NCBI RefSeq assembly: GCF_003862475.1
Contig: NZ_RRCO01000007.1
Coordinates: forward strand, 1-64,000
Length of the DNA: 64,000 bases
Reading direction: 5' to 3'
From: Lachnoanaerobaculum gingivalis
GTDB lineage: Bacteria; Bacillota; Clostridia; Lachnospirales; Lachnospiraceae
Part shown: piece by piece, positions 1 through 9,156 of the stretch
Numbering within the stretch: the first letter of the stretch is position 1
Layout: each line of letters opens with the position of its first letter
Position numbers and translations under genes: made by a program
Notes under the pieces: model-generated
Seen by the model: the letters and a program-made list of their open reading frames with translations, nothing else
Told to the model about the DNA's origin: nothing
Database searches by the model: none

Positions 1-34
1 AAAACTAAACAGTACTCACAACCCCTACTTTTAT

Positions 35-1569
<1,535 letters not shown>

Positions 1570-1844
1570 TAAAAGTTTAATCTAGCCTTCTCGCTAGCTT
1601 GCATCTGTTTTCACAGATCTACTGTTTTTTAAGGTTGTTCTATCGCACTCGTTTCACTCGTACGAAGAACTACTTTTTCACTAAGATATGAAACAAGCTT
1701 TCGCTCGTTTTCATCAAGTGAAAAATGCATCTGAAATCTCATCGATTATTATTAAAATAATCAAGTTATTTTCAGGGTTGTGTGTACTGTTTAATCTTAA
1801 ATTATCAAGGTTCATGTTGCTTTGCTGTTTAAAACAGCTTAGCT

Positions 1845-1967
1845 ATTATATCAAGTTCATTTTACCTTGTCAACAACTTTTTTAAATTTGTTTGATGTTT
1901 TTTTTGAACTTTTTCTGCTTGTTTTAAGCAGCTTTGATATAATACCAAACTTTTAAATTCGTGTCAA
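1845..1967 (-). promoter_or_regulatory. Tandem rrn promoters P1 and P2 (copy 1)
   Basis: Two sigma-70-type promoters face the 16S gene. P1 has TTGACA (plus 1962-1967), 17 bases, then TATTAT (1939-1944). P2 has TTGACA (1868-1873), 17 bases, then TATAAT (1845-1850). The roughly 275-base leader from P2 to 16S shares blocks with the leader of copy 2 (for example about 1575-1635 and 1770-1830), while the segment between them (about 1640-1770) diverges. No coding sequence is supported between 1571 and 2026. Confidence 0.85.
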
Positions 1968-1990
1968 CAATATTTTTAACGACTTTTTAC

Positions 1991-2019
1991 TGGTGACTTT
2001 TTTCTATTCATGTTATAAT
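1991..2019 (+). promoter_or_regulatory. Extended -10 promoter for holA
   Basis: TATAAT at 2014-2019 is preceded by TG one base upstream (TGTTATAAT), an extended -10. The -35 region (TGGTGA, 1991-1996, spacing 17) is weak. Transcription should begin about 7 bases after the -10, at or within a base or two of the holA ATG at 2027, leaving no room for a ribosome binding site. Confidence 0.6.
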
Positions 2020-2026
2020 CACCCTC

Positions 2027-2995
2027 ATGAAAGTATTAAATAATGATTTGAAAAATTCCACATTCAAAGGCATTTATGTACTATCAGGTGATGATGAATT
2101 TTTAAAAAACAGCTATAAAAAAAGATTAAAAATGGCTATGGTAGGTGATGACCAAATGAACTATGCCTATTTTGAAGGAAAGGGGATAGATGTAGACGCT
2201 ATTATTGACTTTGCCAATACGCTTCCGTTCTTTTCAGAATACAGATGTATTCTTATAGAAGAAAGCCAATGGTTTAAATCCGGAAACGATAAGTTTTTAA
2301 ACTATATTTCAGATAAACCCGATAGTACAAAAATCATTTTTGTAGAAAAAGAAATCGATAAGCGTTCAAAACTCTACAAAAAGGTCAAGGATATCGGATA
2401 TATCGCAGAACTCAATCATCCTACAGATGATGAGCTGAAAAATTGGGCAGGAAATATCATAAACAAATCCGGCAAAAAAATCACTGTTTCCAACATGGAT
2501 TTTTTTATTGCCAGAGTTGGAAATGATATGGAAAGAATAAAGAGCGAATTGGATAAATTACTTTCCTATACTCTTGACAAAGATATTATAGAAGAGGAAG
2601 ATATAGTAGCGATAACAAGCATCAGTCTTACCAACAGGATCTTTGAGCTGGTAAAAATGATTACCAACAATAAAATCAAAGAGGCGTTGGATATATATGA
2701 AGACCTGGTCGCTTTAAAAGAGCCGTCACTAAAAATAATGATTCTTATCACAAGACAGTTTAACCAACTTTTGCAAATCAAGGAATTGATGTCTGCAGGT
2801 TTTAATGAAAAGGATATAGCATCAAATCTGAAGCTTAATCCCTATGTAGTTAAAAATCTTATGCGTCAAGCCCGAGGCTTTGACATGGCATTGCTTTTAT
2901 CCTATGTCAAAAATGCAATCGAGTTGGAAGAAGCTATAAAAAAAGGTAATATTAATGAGAAATTAGCACTTGAGTTGCTAATGCTTACACGTTAG
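2027..2995 (+). CDS. holA: DNA polymerase III subunit delta
   Basis: The delta subunit of the clamp loader opens the beta sliding clamp so that it can be placed on primed DNA. The 322-residue length and overall pattern fit HolA: an N-terminal AAA-like region starting with a family-typical MKVLNNDLKNSTFKGIYVLS start and GDDEFL, a central region, and a C-terminal collar region (LKEPSLKIMILITRQFNQLL, about residues 230-250). The start is fixed by homology to the family N-terminus, yet no Shine-Dalgarno precedes it and a TATAAT ends only 7 bases before the ATG, which suggests a leaderless message. xpt follows after a hairpin. No defect is seen. Confidence 0.92.
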   Translation: MKVLNNDLKNSTFKGIYVLSGDDEFLKNSYKKRLKMAMVGDDQMNYAYFEGKGIDVDAIIDFANTLPFFSEYRCILIEESQWFKSGNDKFLNYISDKPDSTKIIFVEKEIDKRSKLYKKVKDIGYIAELNHPTDDELKNWAGNIINKSGKKITVSNMDFFIARVGNDMERIKSELDKLLSYTLDKDIIEEEDIVAITSISLTNRIFELVKMITNNKIKEALDIYEDLVALKEPSLKIMILITRQFNQLLQIKELMSAGFNEKDIASNLKLNPYVVKNLMRQARGFDMALLLSYVKNAIELEEAIKKGNINEKLALELLMLTR

Positions 2996-3005
2996 TGTAA
3001 GCATT
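2980..3005 (+). terminator. Hairpin overlapping the holA stop
   Basis: A perfect 11-base-pair stem (AATGCTTACAC / GTGTAAGCATT, loop GTTA) spans the holA stop codon and is followed by TTGTTGTG, a poor T-run. It could be a weak terminator or an mRNA-stability hairpin separating holA from xpt. Confidence 0.6.
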
Positions 3006-3036
3006 TGTTGTGTATTTTCAAAAAGAGAGGATTTTC

Positions 3037-3624
3037 ATGAAGTTATTAGAAGAGCGTATCAGAAAAGATGGAGTAATCAAAGAAGGTAATGTAGTAAAAG
3101 TTGATTCCTTTTTAAACCACCAAATGGATGTGGAACTCTTTTTAGAAATGGCTAAAGAGTTTAAGTCAAAATTTGCTTCACACAATATAAACAAGATTTT
3201 GACAATAGAATCCTCAGGTATAGGTATTGCCGCAATAGCAGGACTTGAATTCGGAGTTCCTGTAGTATTTGCCAAAAAATCAAAATCCATCAATATAGAC
3301 GGTGATATGTATACCGCAGAAGTTGAAAGCTTTACACACAAATGTAAAAATCAAGTAATAGTATCAAAGAAATTTTTAAGTGCTGATGACAGAGTTCTTA
3401 TTATTGACGATTTTCTGGCAAACGGATGTGCACTGCAGGGACTTATCTCTATAGTAAATGAGTCGGGCGGAACAGTTGAGGGCATCGGCATTGCAATAGA
3501 AAAAGGATTCCAAAGCGGTGGACGTACTATAAGAAATCTCGGTTTCCATTTGGAATCACTTGCAATAATTGATTCTATGGATGCCGCTACACAGAATGTA
3601 GAATTCAGACAACAGGAGGACTAG
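3037..3624 (+). CDS. xpt: Xanthine phosphoribosyltransferase
   Basis: Converts xanthine and PRPP to XMP in purine salvage in the cytoplasm. The 195-residue product has the type I phosphoribosyltransferase PRPP-binding motif RVLIIDDFLANG near residue 120 and the Xpt-type N-terminus (MKLLEERIRKDGVIKEGN). The start at 3037 is chosen because AGAGAGG lies 6-12 bases upstream; an in-frame ATG at 3010 has no ribosome binding site. No purine riboswitch fits in the 41 bases after holA, unlike the purine-riboswitch-controlled xpt of Bacillus. It is followed after 18 bases by a metallophosphoesterase. Confidence 0.93.
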   Translation: MKLLEERIRKDGVIKEGNVVKVDSFLNHQMDVELFLEMAKEFKSKFASHNINKILTIESSGIGIAAIAGLEFGVPVVFAKKSKSINIDGDMYTAEVESFTHKCKNQVIVSKKFLSADDRVLIIDDFLANGCALQGLISIVNESGGTVEGIGIAIEKGFQSGGRTIRNLGFHLESLAIIDSMDAATQNVEFRQQED

Positions 3625-3642
3625 GTCTTAGACCTTTTATTT

Positions 3643-4197
3643 ATGAAATATTTTTTTGCATCCGATATACACGGCTCAGCTTTCTATACAAAAAAGATAA
3701 TAGAAAAGTATAGAGAAAGCAATGCCGACAAACTTATACTGCTCGGTGACCTCTTATATCACGGTCCAAGAAACGATCTGCCAAAGGACTACTGCCCTAA
3801 GGAAGTCTTTGCAATGCTAAATGAATTTAAAGATGACATTATTGCGGTAAGAGGAAATTGCGATTCAGAGGTCGATCAGATGGTACTTGAATTTCCAATG
3901 CAATCCGATTATTGTATCGGAAATTTTAATGACATTTATTTTTTTATAACTCACGGGCATGTTTATGGAGAAGAAAGACTGCCGAAGCTGCCAAAGGCAG
4001 GTGCATTCATATACGGGCATGTACACCTTCCTATCGCAAAAAAAGTCGGAGATGTTTATATATTAAATCCCGGATCGGCATCACTTCCAAAGGAACAAAA
4101 CCCAAACTCCTATGCAATACTTGATAATGACCTTTTTTCTATATATGATTTTGACGGCAATGTATTAAAGGAGATAAAACTTGAGAAAAATATTTGA
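3643..4197 (+). CDS. YfcE/MJ0936-family metallophosphoesterase
   Basis: A 184-residue calcineurin-like phosphodiesterase. The metal ligands are visible in order: SDIHGS near residue 7, GDLLYHGPRN near 37, RGNCDSE near 68, and the paired histidine motifs THGHVYG and YGHVHLP (about 106-130). The family hydrolyses phosphodiesters in vitro; the physiological substrate is not known from sequence. It ends inside the start region of the downstream methyltransferase (17-base overlap), so the two are translationally coupled. A second, diverged member lies at 5924-6418, so this operon holds two. Confidence 0.85.
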   Translation: MKYFFASDIHGSAFYTKKIIEKYRESNADKLILLGDLLYHGPRNDLPKDYCPKEVFAMLNEFKDDIIAVRGNCDSEVDQMVLEFPMQSDYCIGNFNDIYFFITHGHVYGEERLPKLPKAGAFIYGHVHLPIAKKVGDVYILNPGSASLPKEQNPNSYAILDNDLFSIYDFDGNVLKEIKLEKNI

Positions 4198-5338
4198 ACT
4201 GTACGCACCATGCCACTTCGGTCTTGAGGCTATTCTAAAAAAAGAAATAATAGATATAGGCTATGACATTACAAGAGTAGAGGATGGAAGGGTGTATTTT
4301 GAAGGTGATGACGAAGCCATCGCCAGAGCCAATATGTGGCTTCGTACTACGGAAAGGGTACTGATTAAAGTTGCGGAGTTTAAAGCCACAACCTTTAGTG
4401 AACTCTTTGATTCCGTTGCCGCTATACCTTGGGAAGATTATATCCCTGCCGACGGTAGGTTCTGGGTAAGTAAGGCTACTTCCATTAAAAGTAAACTATT
4501 CTCTCCTTCCGACATCCAATCAATAGTCAAAAAGGCTATGGTTGAGAGAATGAAAAAGATTTATAAGAAGGAATGGTTTGAAGAAACAGGTGCCGATTAT
4601 CCGCTTAGAGTTTCTTTAAATAAAGATATTGTCACAATAGGACTTGATACCACCGGAGTATCTCTTCATAAAAGAGGCTACAGAACTATGACCGCCAAAG
4701 CTCCTATTACAGAAACTTTGGCTGCCGCCCTTATTATGCTTACACCTTGGAAAAAAGACAGAATACTTGTCGATCCTTTCTGCGGTAGCGGTACTTTTGT
4801 AATAGAGGCCGCTATGCTGGCTGCAAATATTGCTCCGGGGCTTAAAAGAGGTTTCTTAAGCGGCAAATGGTCAAATCTTATAGACAAGCAAATTTGGGAT
4901 GATGCTTACGAAGAGGCAAGAGAAATGGTAAGTATCGATACAAATGTGGATATACAGGGATATGATATCGATAAATCCGTTGTAGAAGCTGCAAGAAGCA
5001 ACGCAACAAGGGCAGGTGTTATGGATATGTTACATTTACAATACAGAGATGTGGCATCACTTTCTCATCCGAAGAAGTACGGATTTATCATTACAAATCC
5101 TCCCTATGGTGAAAGATTGGAAGAAAAAGAAAATCTTCCGGCTATTTATAAGAGTCTTGGCGACAGATATGCGGCTCTTGATTCATGGTCACTATATCTT
5201 ATCACATCATATGAAGATGCTCAAAAATATATAGGAAGAGAATCCGATAAAAATCGAAAGATATACAACGGCATGATGCAGACAAGGTTCTATCAGTATA
5301 TGGGCCCAAAGCCACCTAAGAGAACCGGACGGGAATAA
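4181..5338 (+). CDS. THUMP-domain class I SAM-dependent RNA methyltransferase (RlmL/YpsC-like)
   Basis: Predicted 23S rRNA guanine-N2 methyltransferase. The 385 residues show an N-terminal ferredoxin-like/THUMP RNA-binding region (about 1-160), a SAM-binding motif DPFCGSGTFVIEA near residue 197 and the catalytic NPPYGERL motif near residue 305. The start is a TTG at 4181 with AAAGGAG 7 bases upstream; it overlaps the end of the preceding gene in another frame. It matches the single-domain Firmicute type rather than the fused RlmKL of enterobacteria. The target nucleotide cannot be read from sequence. Confidence 0.9.
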   Translation: MRKIFELYAPCHFGLEAILKKEIIDIGYDITRVEDGRVYFEGDDEAIARANMWLRTTERVLIKVAEFKATTFSELFDSVAAIPWEDYIPADGRFWVSKATSIKSKLFSPSDIQSIVKKAMVERMKKIYKKEWFEETGADYPLRVSLNKDIVTIGLDTTGVSLHKRGYRTMTAKAPITETLAAALIMLTPWKKDRILVDPFCGSGTFVIEAAMLAANIAPGLKRGFLSGKWSNLIDKQIWDDAYEEAREMVSIDTNVDIQGYDIDKSVVEAARSNATRAGVMDMLHLQYRDVASLSHPKKYGFIITNPPYGERLEEKENLPAIYKSLGDRYAALDSWSLYLITSYEDAQKYIGRESDKNRKIYNGMMQTRFYQYMGPKPPKRTGRE

Positions 5339-5340
5339 CA

Positions 5341-5943
5341 ATGAAAAAAATCATTTTTGCAACCGGAAATAAAAATAAACTTAAGGAAATCAAAGAAATT
5401 CTGCCGGGATTTGATATCATATCAGCAAAGGATGCCGGTATATCTATTGATGTGGAAGAGACCGGAACAACATTTAAAGAAAACGCCTATATAAAGGCAA
5501 AAGCCATTTGGGATATCACCGGAGGTATAGTTCTCTCAGATGATTCCGGTTTAGAGGTAGATTACATAGGGGGAGAACCCGGAGTATATTCTTCCAGATA
5601 TATGGGAGAAGACACTTCTTACACTGTAAAAAATCAAAACATTATATCAAGACTGAAAAATGCGCAGGGTAATGAAAGAAGTGCAAGATTTATAGCATTC
5701 ATCTGTGCTATACTTGATGACGGTACAACTGTCTTTACAGAGGGAAGTATGGAGGGACTTATTGCTCATACCATATCGGGTGAAAACGGATTCGGATATG
5801 ATCCGATACTTTTTCTTCCGGAATACGGTAAAACAAGTGCCGAAATAAGTCCTGAAGAGAAAAACAAGATAAGTCATAGAGGAAAAGCACTTATTGCAAT
5901 GAAGAAAAAGCTAGAGGAATTTTATGAAGATACTGATTGTTAG
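5341..5943 (+). CDS. rdgB: RdgB/HAM1 non-canonical purine NTP pyrophosphatase
   Basis: Hydrolyses dITP, ITP and XTP to monophosphates, keeping deaminated purines out of DNA and RNA. The 200-residue protein has the substrate-binding N-terminus FATGNKNKLKEI, the LSDDSGLEVD motif near residue 66, and the C-terminal GFGYDPILFLPE and ISHRGKAL motifs. It starts 2 bases after the methyltransferase stop and overlaps the next gene by 20 bases, a compact operon order (rdgB followed by a YfcE-like phosphoesterase) that is common in clostridia. Confidence 0.94.
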   Translation: MKKIIFATGNKNKLKEIKEILPGFDIISAKDAGISIDVEETGTTFKENAYIKAKAIWDITGGIVLSDDSGLEVDYIGGEPGVYSSRYMGEDTSYTVKNQNIISRLKNAQGNERSARFIAFICAILDDGTTVFTEGSMEGLIAHTISGENGFGYDPILFLPEYGKTSAEISPEEKNKISHRGKALIAMKKKLEEFYEDTDC

Positions 5944-6418
5944 TGATACCCATAGAATGGATGATATACTAAAAAAGGTAATCGGTAAAGAAAAGCCTTT
6001 TGATATGTTTATCCATCTTGGTGATATAGAAAGTAGCGAAACAAAAATAAGCTATATGATTGAACCTGACTGCGCCTGCCATATGGTACAGGGTAATAAT
6101 GACTTCTTTTCACAGCTTCCAAGAGAAAAGGAAGTAAATATAAAAAATCACAAAGCCCTTTTGGTCCACGGACACCAGTACGGTGTAAGTATGAATGTAG
6201 ATATCTTAAAAGATGAGGCTATTTCAAGAGGATGTGATTTTGCAATGTACGGTCATACACATAGACCGTTCTGTAAAACTATTGACGGCGTCACCATATT
6301 AAATCCCGGCTCTCTCGGATATCCCAGACAGGCCGGACATACTCCTACTTACATGATAATGGAAGTAGCTGACAATGGTGAATTTAAGGTAGAAACAAAA
6401 GAAATATTCGGAGCATAA
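5924..6418 (+). CDS. YfcE/MJ0936-family metallophosphoesterase (second copy)
   Basis: A 164-residue phosphodiesterase with SDTHRM (about residue 7), HLGDIES (32), QGNNDFF (59), VHGHQYGV (84) and MYGHTHRP (107), the full set of metal-binding motifs. It is the last gene of the operon and starts inside rdgB; AGAGGAA precedes the ATG. It is clearly diverged from the 3643 gene, which argues against a recent tandem duplication. The substrate is unknown. Confidence 0.86.
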   Translation: MKILIVSDTHRMDDILKKVIGKEKPFDMFIHLGDIESSETKISYMIEPDCACHMVQGNNDFFSQLPREKEVNIKNHKALLVHGHQYGVSMNVDILKDEAISRGCDFAMYGHTHRPFCKTIDGVTILNPGSLGYPRQAGHTPTYMIMEVADNGEFKVETKEIFGA

Positions 6419-6419
6419 A

Positions 6420-6452
6420 AACAGACCTGTGCATTTTGCACAGGCCTGTACT
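6420..6452. terminator. Terminator between convergent genes
   Basis: The stem CCTGTGCA / TGCACAGG, extended by ACAG / CTGT, is followed on the plus strand by ACTTTTTTCTT. It ends the holA-to-phosphoesterase operon. It has no comparable T-run on the minus strand, but it also sits 3' of the minus-strand gene. Confidence 0.85.
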
Positions 6453-6458
6453 TTTTTC

Positions 6459-8102
6459 TTATTCAAGAGTTACGCTTGTAATAACCTTATTATTTACTTT
6501 GATCTTGTAGTCTTCTCCGTCTCTCTTTGTACCGTTCTTTACGATAGTTCCTGAGTTACCGAGTAATTTTACCTGATAATTTGAATTAGGAGCTGTAATC
6601 TTCCATGTAGTCTTATTGTCCTTTTCTTCTACAGAAGCCACGTAGCCTGTCATAGTAAGAAGCTCTCCTACAGTTCCCTTGTATACCAGCTGATTGTCAT
6701 TGCTCTTATCAACTACAACAACCTCATATTTATCATATTGATCAGCCTTTATATTGAGTCCTGCAATATAGAGTCTTTCATCCTTTATACCGTTGAATCC
6801 GCTTCCCTTATTTGATCCGCCTTCCTTGAAATAGAAAGTTCTGTCTTCACCGTCAAGTTTAACAGTCTGCTTTCCGTACTTCTGGGAACCGTCCTTACCG
6901 TCTCCAAAATACATCATGCGATACTTTCCTGAAAGGAAATCACTGTAATGAATCTTTCCTATAGCATCCACAAACTTTTCCTGAGTACTGTATGGAACCG
7001 TTTTATTTCCTGAACCGAGTTTATCAACAAACTCTGTAGTAGAGTACTTTCCGTTATCAAGAAGCTTCATCTCAAATAATCCAAGACCTGATATCATACC
7101 GCCCTTATCATCAAAAGCATACTTCTTTCCGTTAATGCTCTTTATCTCATTTGCACTGATATGACCCTTTCCATCTCCGTAGTACCAAGCTGTTCCATCC
7201 TCTTCCCATTTACCTTTATTGAGGAAGTATCCCGGAACCACCTTAAACCATCCCTTGGTAGCCTTTGCTCCGTCCTCAGGTGTAGAGAAGTACATAAAGC
7301 TCTCTGTGTATTCAGCTCTTGCAGATCTTGAAACCGCTGTAGACGGTGTAGCTTCTGTATACCAGCTTGCAATCATTCTGCCGTACTCATCAAATCCGTA
7401 CTTCTTTCCATTGATTGTCTTACTGAGATTGTTAATCTCCTTCTTTCCGGACTCTTTAAAATAAAACCATCTTACCTGGTCTGTATCCCAGTAATCTATA
7501 TTAGGCTGCTCTTCCATTGTTCTCGCATTATCGTCATGAACAAGTATCTCTCTCCAGCCTGTAGTCATAGCTCCATCATTCTCATCACCGAAATAGTACT
7601 TTGCATTCTGCCATGCATCCTGATCTGTCAATCTTTCACCCTGTGAAACCCATCCGTAAAGCATTCTGCCTTCAAGATCAAAAGCATATTTCTTTCCATT
7701 GATAGTCTTTAGTGTAACATCACTTGTTGCGGAATCACTTCTCTTAAACGCTTTACCGTTTTCTCCGAAGTAGTACCACCACTGATCAGGTTCGTTTTTA
7801 TCGTAGTCATTGGTATTCGGTATAGCAACCCATCTGTTCTTTACCATTGCACCATTGATATCTACATAATATGTAGCGTTTCCGTCATCAATCAGAGCAT
7901 CAGTAGCCATATCTCCCATATCGTCCAAGTAATACCAATACTCTCCTGACTGCTGCCACTTCTGGGATACTTTTTCTTCGTTCTTATCATAGTATACCCA
8001 TGTACCGTTTTCCTGCTGCCAACCTGTTGCGGCAAAAGATGTCATTGCACCTGCAATACTCATAGCGCCCACAAGTATTGCCAGCTTTGTCTTCTTCCTC
8101 AT
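6459..8102 (-). CDS. Secreted cell-wall/glucan-binding repeat protein
   Basis: A 547-residue exported protein. Residues 1-25 form a signal peptide (MRKKTK, a hydrophobic core, cleavage after SFAA). The body carries many CW-binding-like repeats, for example GWQQENGTWVYYDKN near 27, EYWYYLDDMGDM near 53, and repeated INGKKYAFD units around 130, 240 and 320. A C-terminal region of about 130 residues without repeats ends ITSVTLE. These repeats bind choline or glucan in characterised relatives; the ligand here is unknown and no catalytic domain is recognised. An AGGGAG precedes the ATG. Likely a surface-attached protein. Confidence 0.85.
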   Translation of the reverse strand: MRKKTKLAILVGAMSIAGAMTSFAATGWQQENGTWVYYDKNEEKVSQKWQQSGEYWYYLDDMGDMATDALIDDGNATYYVDINGAMVKNRWVAIPNTNDYDKNEPDQWWYYFGENGKAFKRSDSATSDVTLKTINGKKYAFDLEGRMLYGWVSQGERLTDQDAWQNAKYYFGDENDGAMTTGWREILVHDDNARTMEEQPNIDYWDTDQVRWFYFKESGKKEINNLSKTINGKKYGFDEYGRMIASWYTEATPSTAVSRSARAEYTESFMYFSTPEDGAKATKGWFKVVPGYFLNKGKWEEDGTAWYYGDGKGHISANEIKSINGKKYAFDDKGGMISGLGLFEMKLLDNGKYSTTEFVDKLGSGNKTVPYSTQEKFVDAIGKIHYSDFLSGKYRMMYFGDGKDGSQKYGKQTVKLDGEDRTFYFKEGGSNKGSGFNGIKDERLYIAGLNIKADQYDKYEVVVVDKSNDNQLVYKGTVGELLTMTGYVASVEEKDNKTTWKITAPNSNYQVKLLGNSGTIVKNGTKRDGEDYKIKVNNKVITSVTLE

Positions 8103-8440
8103 TTATTTCTCCCTCATAATCTATTGATATAAGTTCCTATGCCAATGTACACATTCGCTTAATCTGTTTTTATTTTATCAGATGAAAAAGAAATTTTAAA
8201 GCTTTTTATAAGATTTATATATATTTTTGCATATTTTATTAATTTTATACAAGTGTTTATATTCAGAATTTATTTTAACAAGTTATATACTAACTTTCTG
8301 TATTTTAATCTGCATTTATTTATTTAAAATATATATATTTTGTATATGGCAAGCAAACTTCGATCTTATTGAGTTAGTAAAACCTAACTAAATTAAGAAA
8401 ATCTATTCATTTATTTACTTTCTGTCCCAACATTTACATA

Positions 8441-8942
8441 AAAAGAAGAGAGCACTAACCTTTCACATTAATGCTCTCTTCAAAATATTCCTGGTTCCAT
8501 CGATTAATCCTCGCTTTCATAAAGAACCTTTTTTCTATATTCTTGATGTCCTATCACGATTCTACCGGACATTCTATATAGGTGTTCCTATTCAGTTTTT
8601 AATTTTTTCCCCTCCTATAAGCTTCCTTTCACATCTAATACATGGTTGTTATCAATCTATCTACACGGTCCATCTCTCATTCAAATCCTACTTTCTCGTC
8701 ATAAAACCTGTATGAGTACTATCCTAACCGATTTTTCAGATAGTAACTTTTAGAGTTTTCAATAATATATTATCTCATCAATCTTCTTATAGGTTCCGGA
8801 TTAGATCTAAGTCTAATCATTACTTAAGTTTTCTTTGGACTGTACCTCTCTTTCTTAAATTTCCACTTTTAAAGTCTTTCTACTTTTTCCCTGTGGATAT
8901 GCATTCATCAAACTTTTAAGAATATATTCTCTCTTTGTTTAT
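8441..8942 (-). ncRNA. Candidate large structured non-coding RNA (~500 nt)
   Basis: The stretch has no supported open frame but has a full transcription unit on the minus strand: a consensus promoter, about 500 bases, and an intrinsic terminator. Several local hairpins are visible (plus coordinates): GATTAGA/TCTAATC (about 8798-8817), TACTATCTGA/TTAGGATAGTA (about 8716-8745), ATGTCC/GGACAT (about 8545-8572), GGTTC/GAACC (about 8490-8528) and ATAGG/CCTAT (about 8577-8591). A long-range pairing TATATTCTT (8918-8926) with AAGAATATA (8536-8544) would close most of the molecule. Size and host would suit large RNAs such as ROOL or OLE, but I cannot assign a family; RNase P, tmRNA and SRP motifs are absent. 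Confidence 0.6.
8444..8482 (-). terminator. Terminator of the candidate ncRNA
   Basis: Read on the minus strand, GAAGAGAGCA pairs with TGCTCTCTTC and is followed by TTTTTATG. The plus strand shows no T-run after the stem, so the orientation matches the promoter at 8949-8976. Confidence 0.85.
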
Positions 8943-8948
8943 GTCTAC

Positions 8949-8976
8949 AGTATATCAGATTTTTTATTTATGTCAA
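8949..8976 (-). promoter_or_regulatory. Promoter of the candidate ncRNA
   Basis: A perfect TTGACA (plus 8971-8976) is separated by 16 bases from TATACT (8949-8954). The start of transcription should be near 8942. It does not belong to the gene at 6459-8102, because a terminator lies in between. Confidence 0.8.
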
Positions 8977-9114
8977 TACTATTTTCTTATATTTTTGATA
9001 TTTTTATTATTTTATTTTATTATTTGCTTTAAATAGTTATTTTAATCTGTGTTAATTGTGTGTATTGTTTTAATTATCTGAATATTATATATAATTAAAA
9101 TAACTCTTTAAGGT

Positions 9115-9153
9115 AAAAAGAGTCTCGGAAAACTTATTTTCCAAGACTCTCTT
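9115..9153 (-). terminator. Terminator of the glycan export operon
   Basis: On the minus strand a stem (GAGTCTTGGAAAA / TTTTCCGAGACTC) is followed by TTTTT, just after the stop of the glycosyltransferase at 9157. Confidence 0.9.
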
Positions 9154-9156
9154 TCT

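Noticed and set aside
3000-3036. Purine riboswitch before xpt
   Set aside because: Only 41 bases separate holA and xpt and they hold no three-way junction pattern.
8441-8942. Known housekeeping RNA (RNase P, tmRNA, SRP, 6S) or a group II intron
   Set aside because: I found none of the characteristic motifs (RNase P core, tmRNA tag and CCA-like end, SRP GGAAG-type tetraloop region, domain V). This does not exclude rarer Rfam families.
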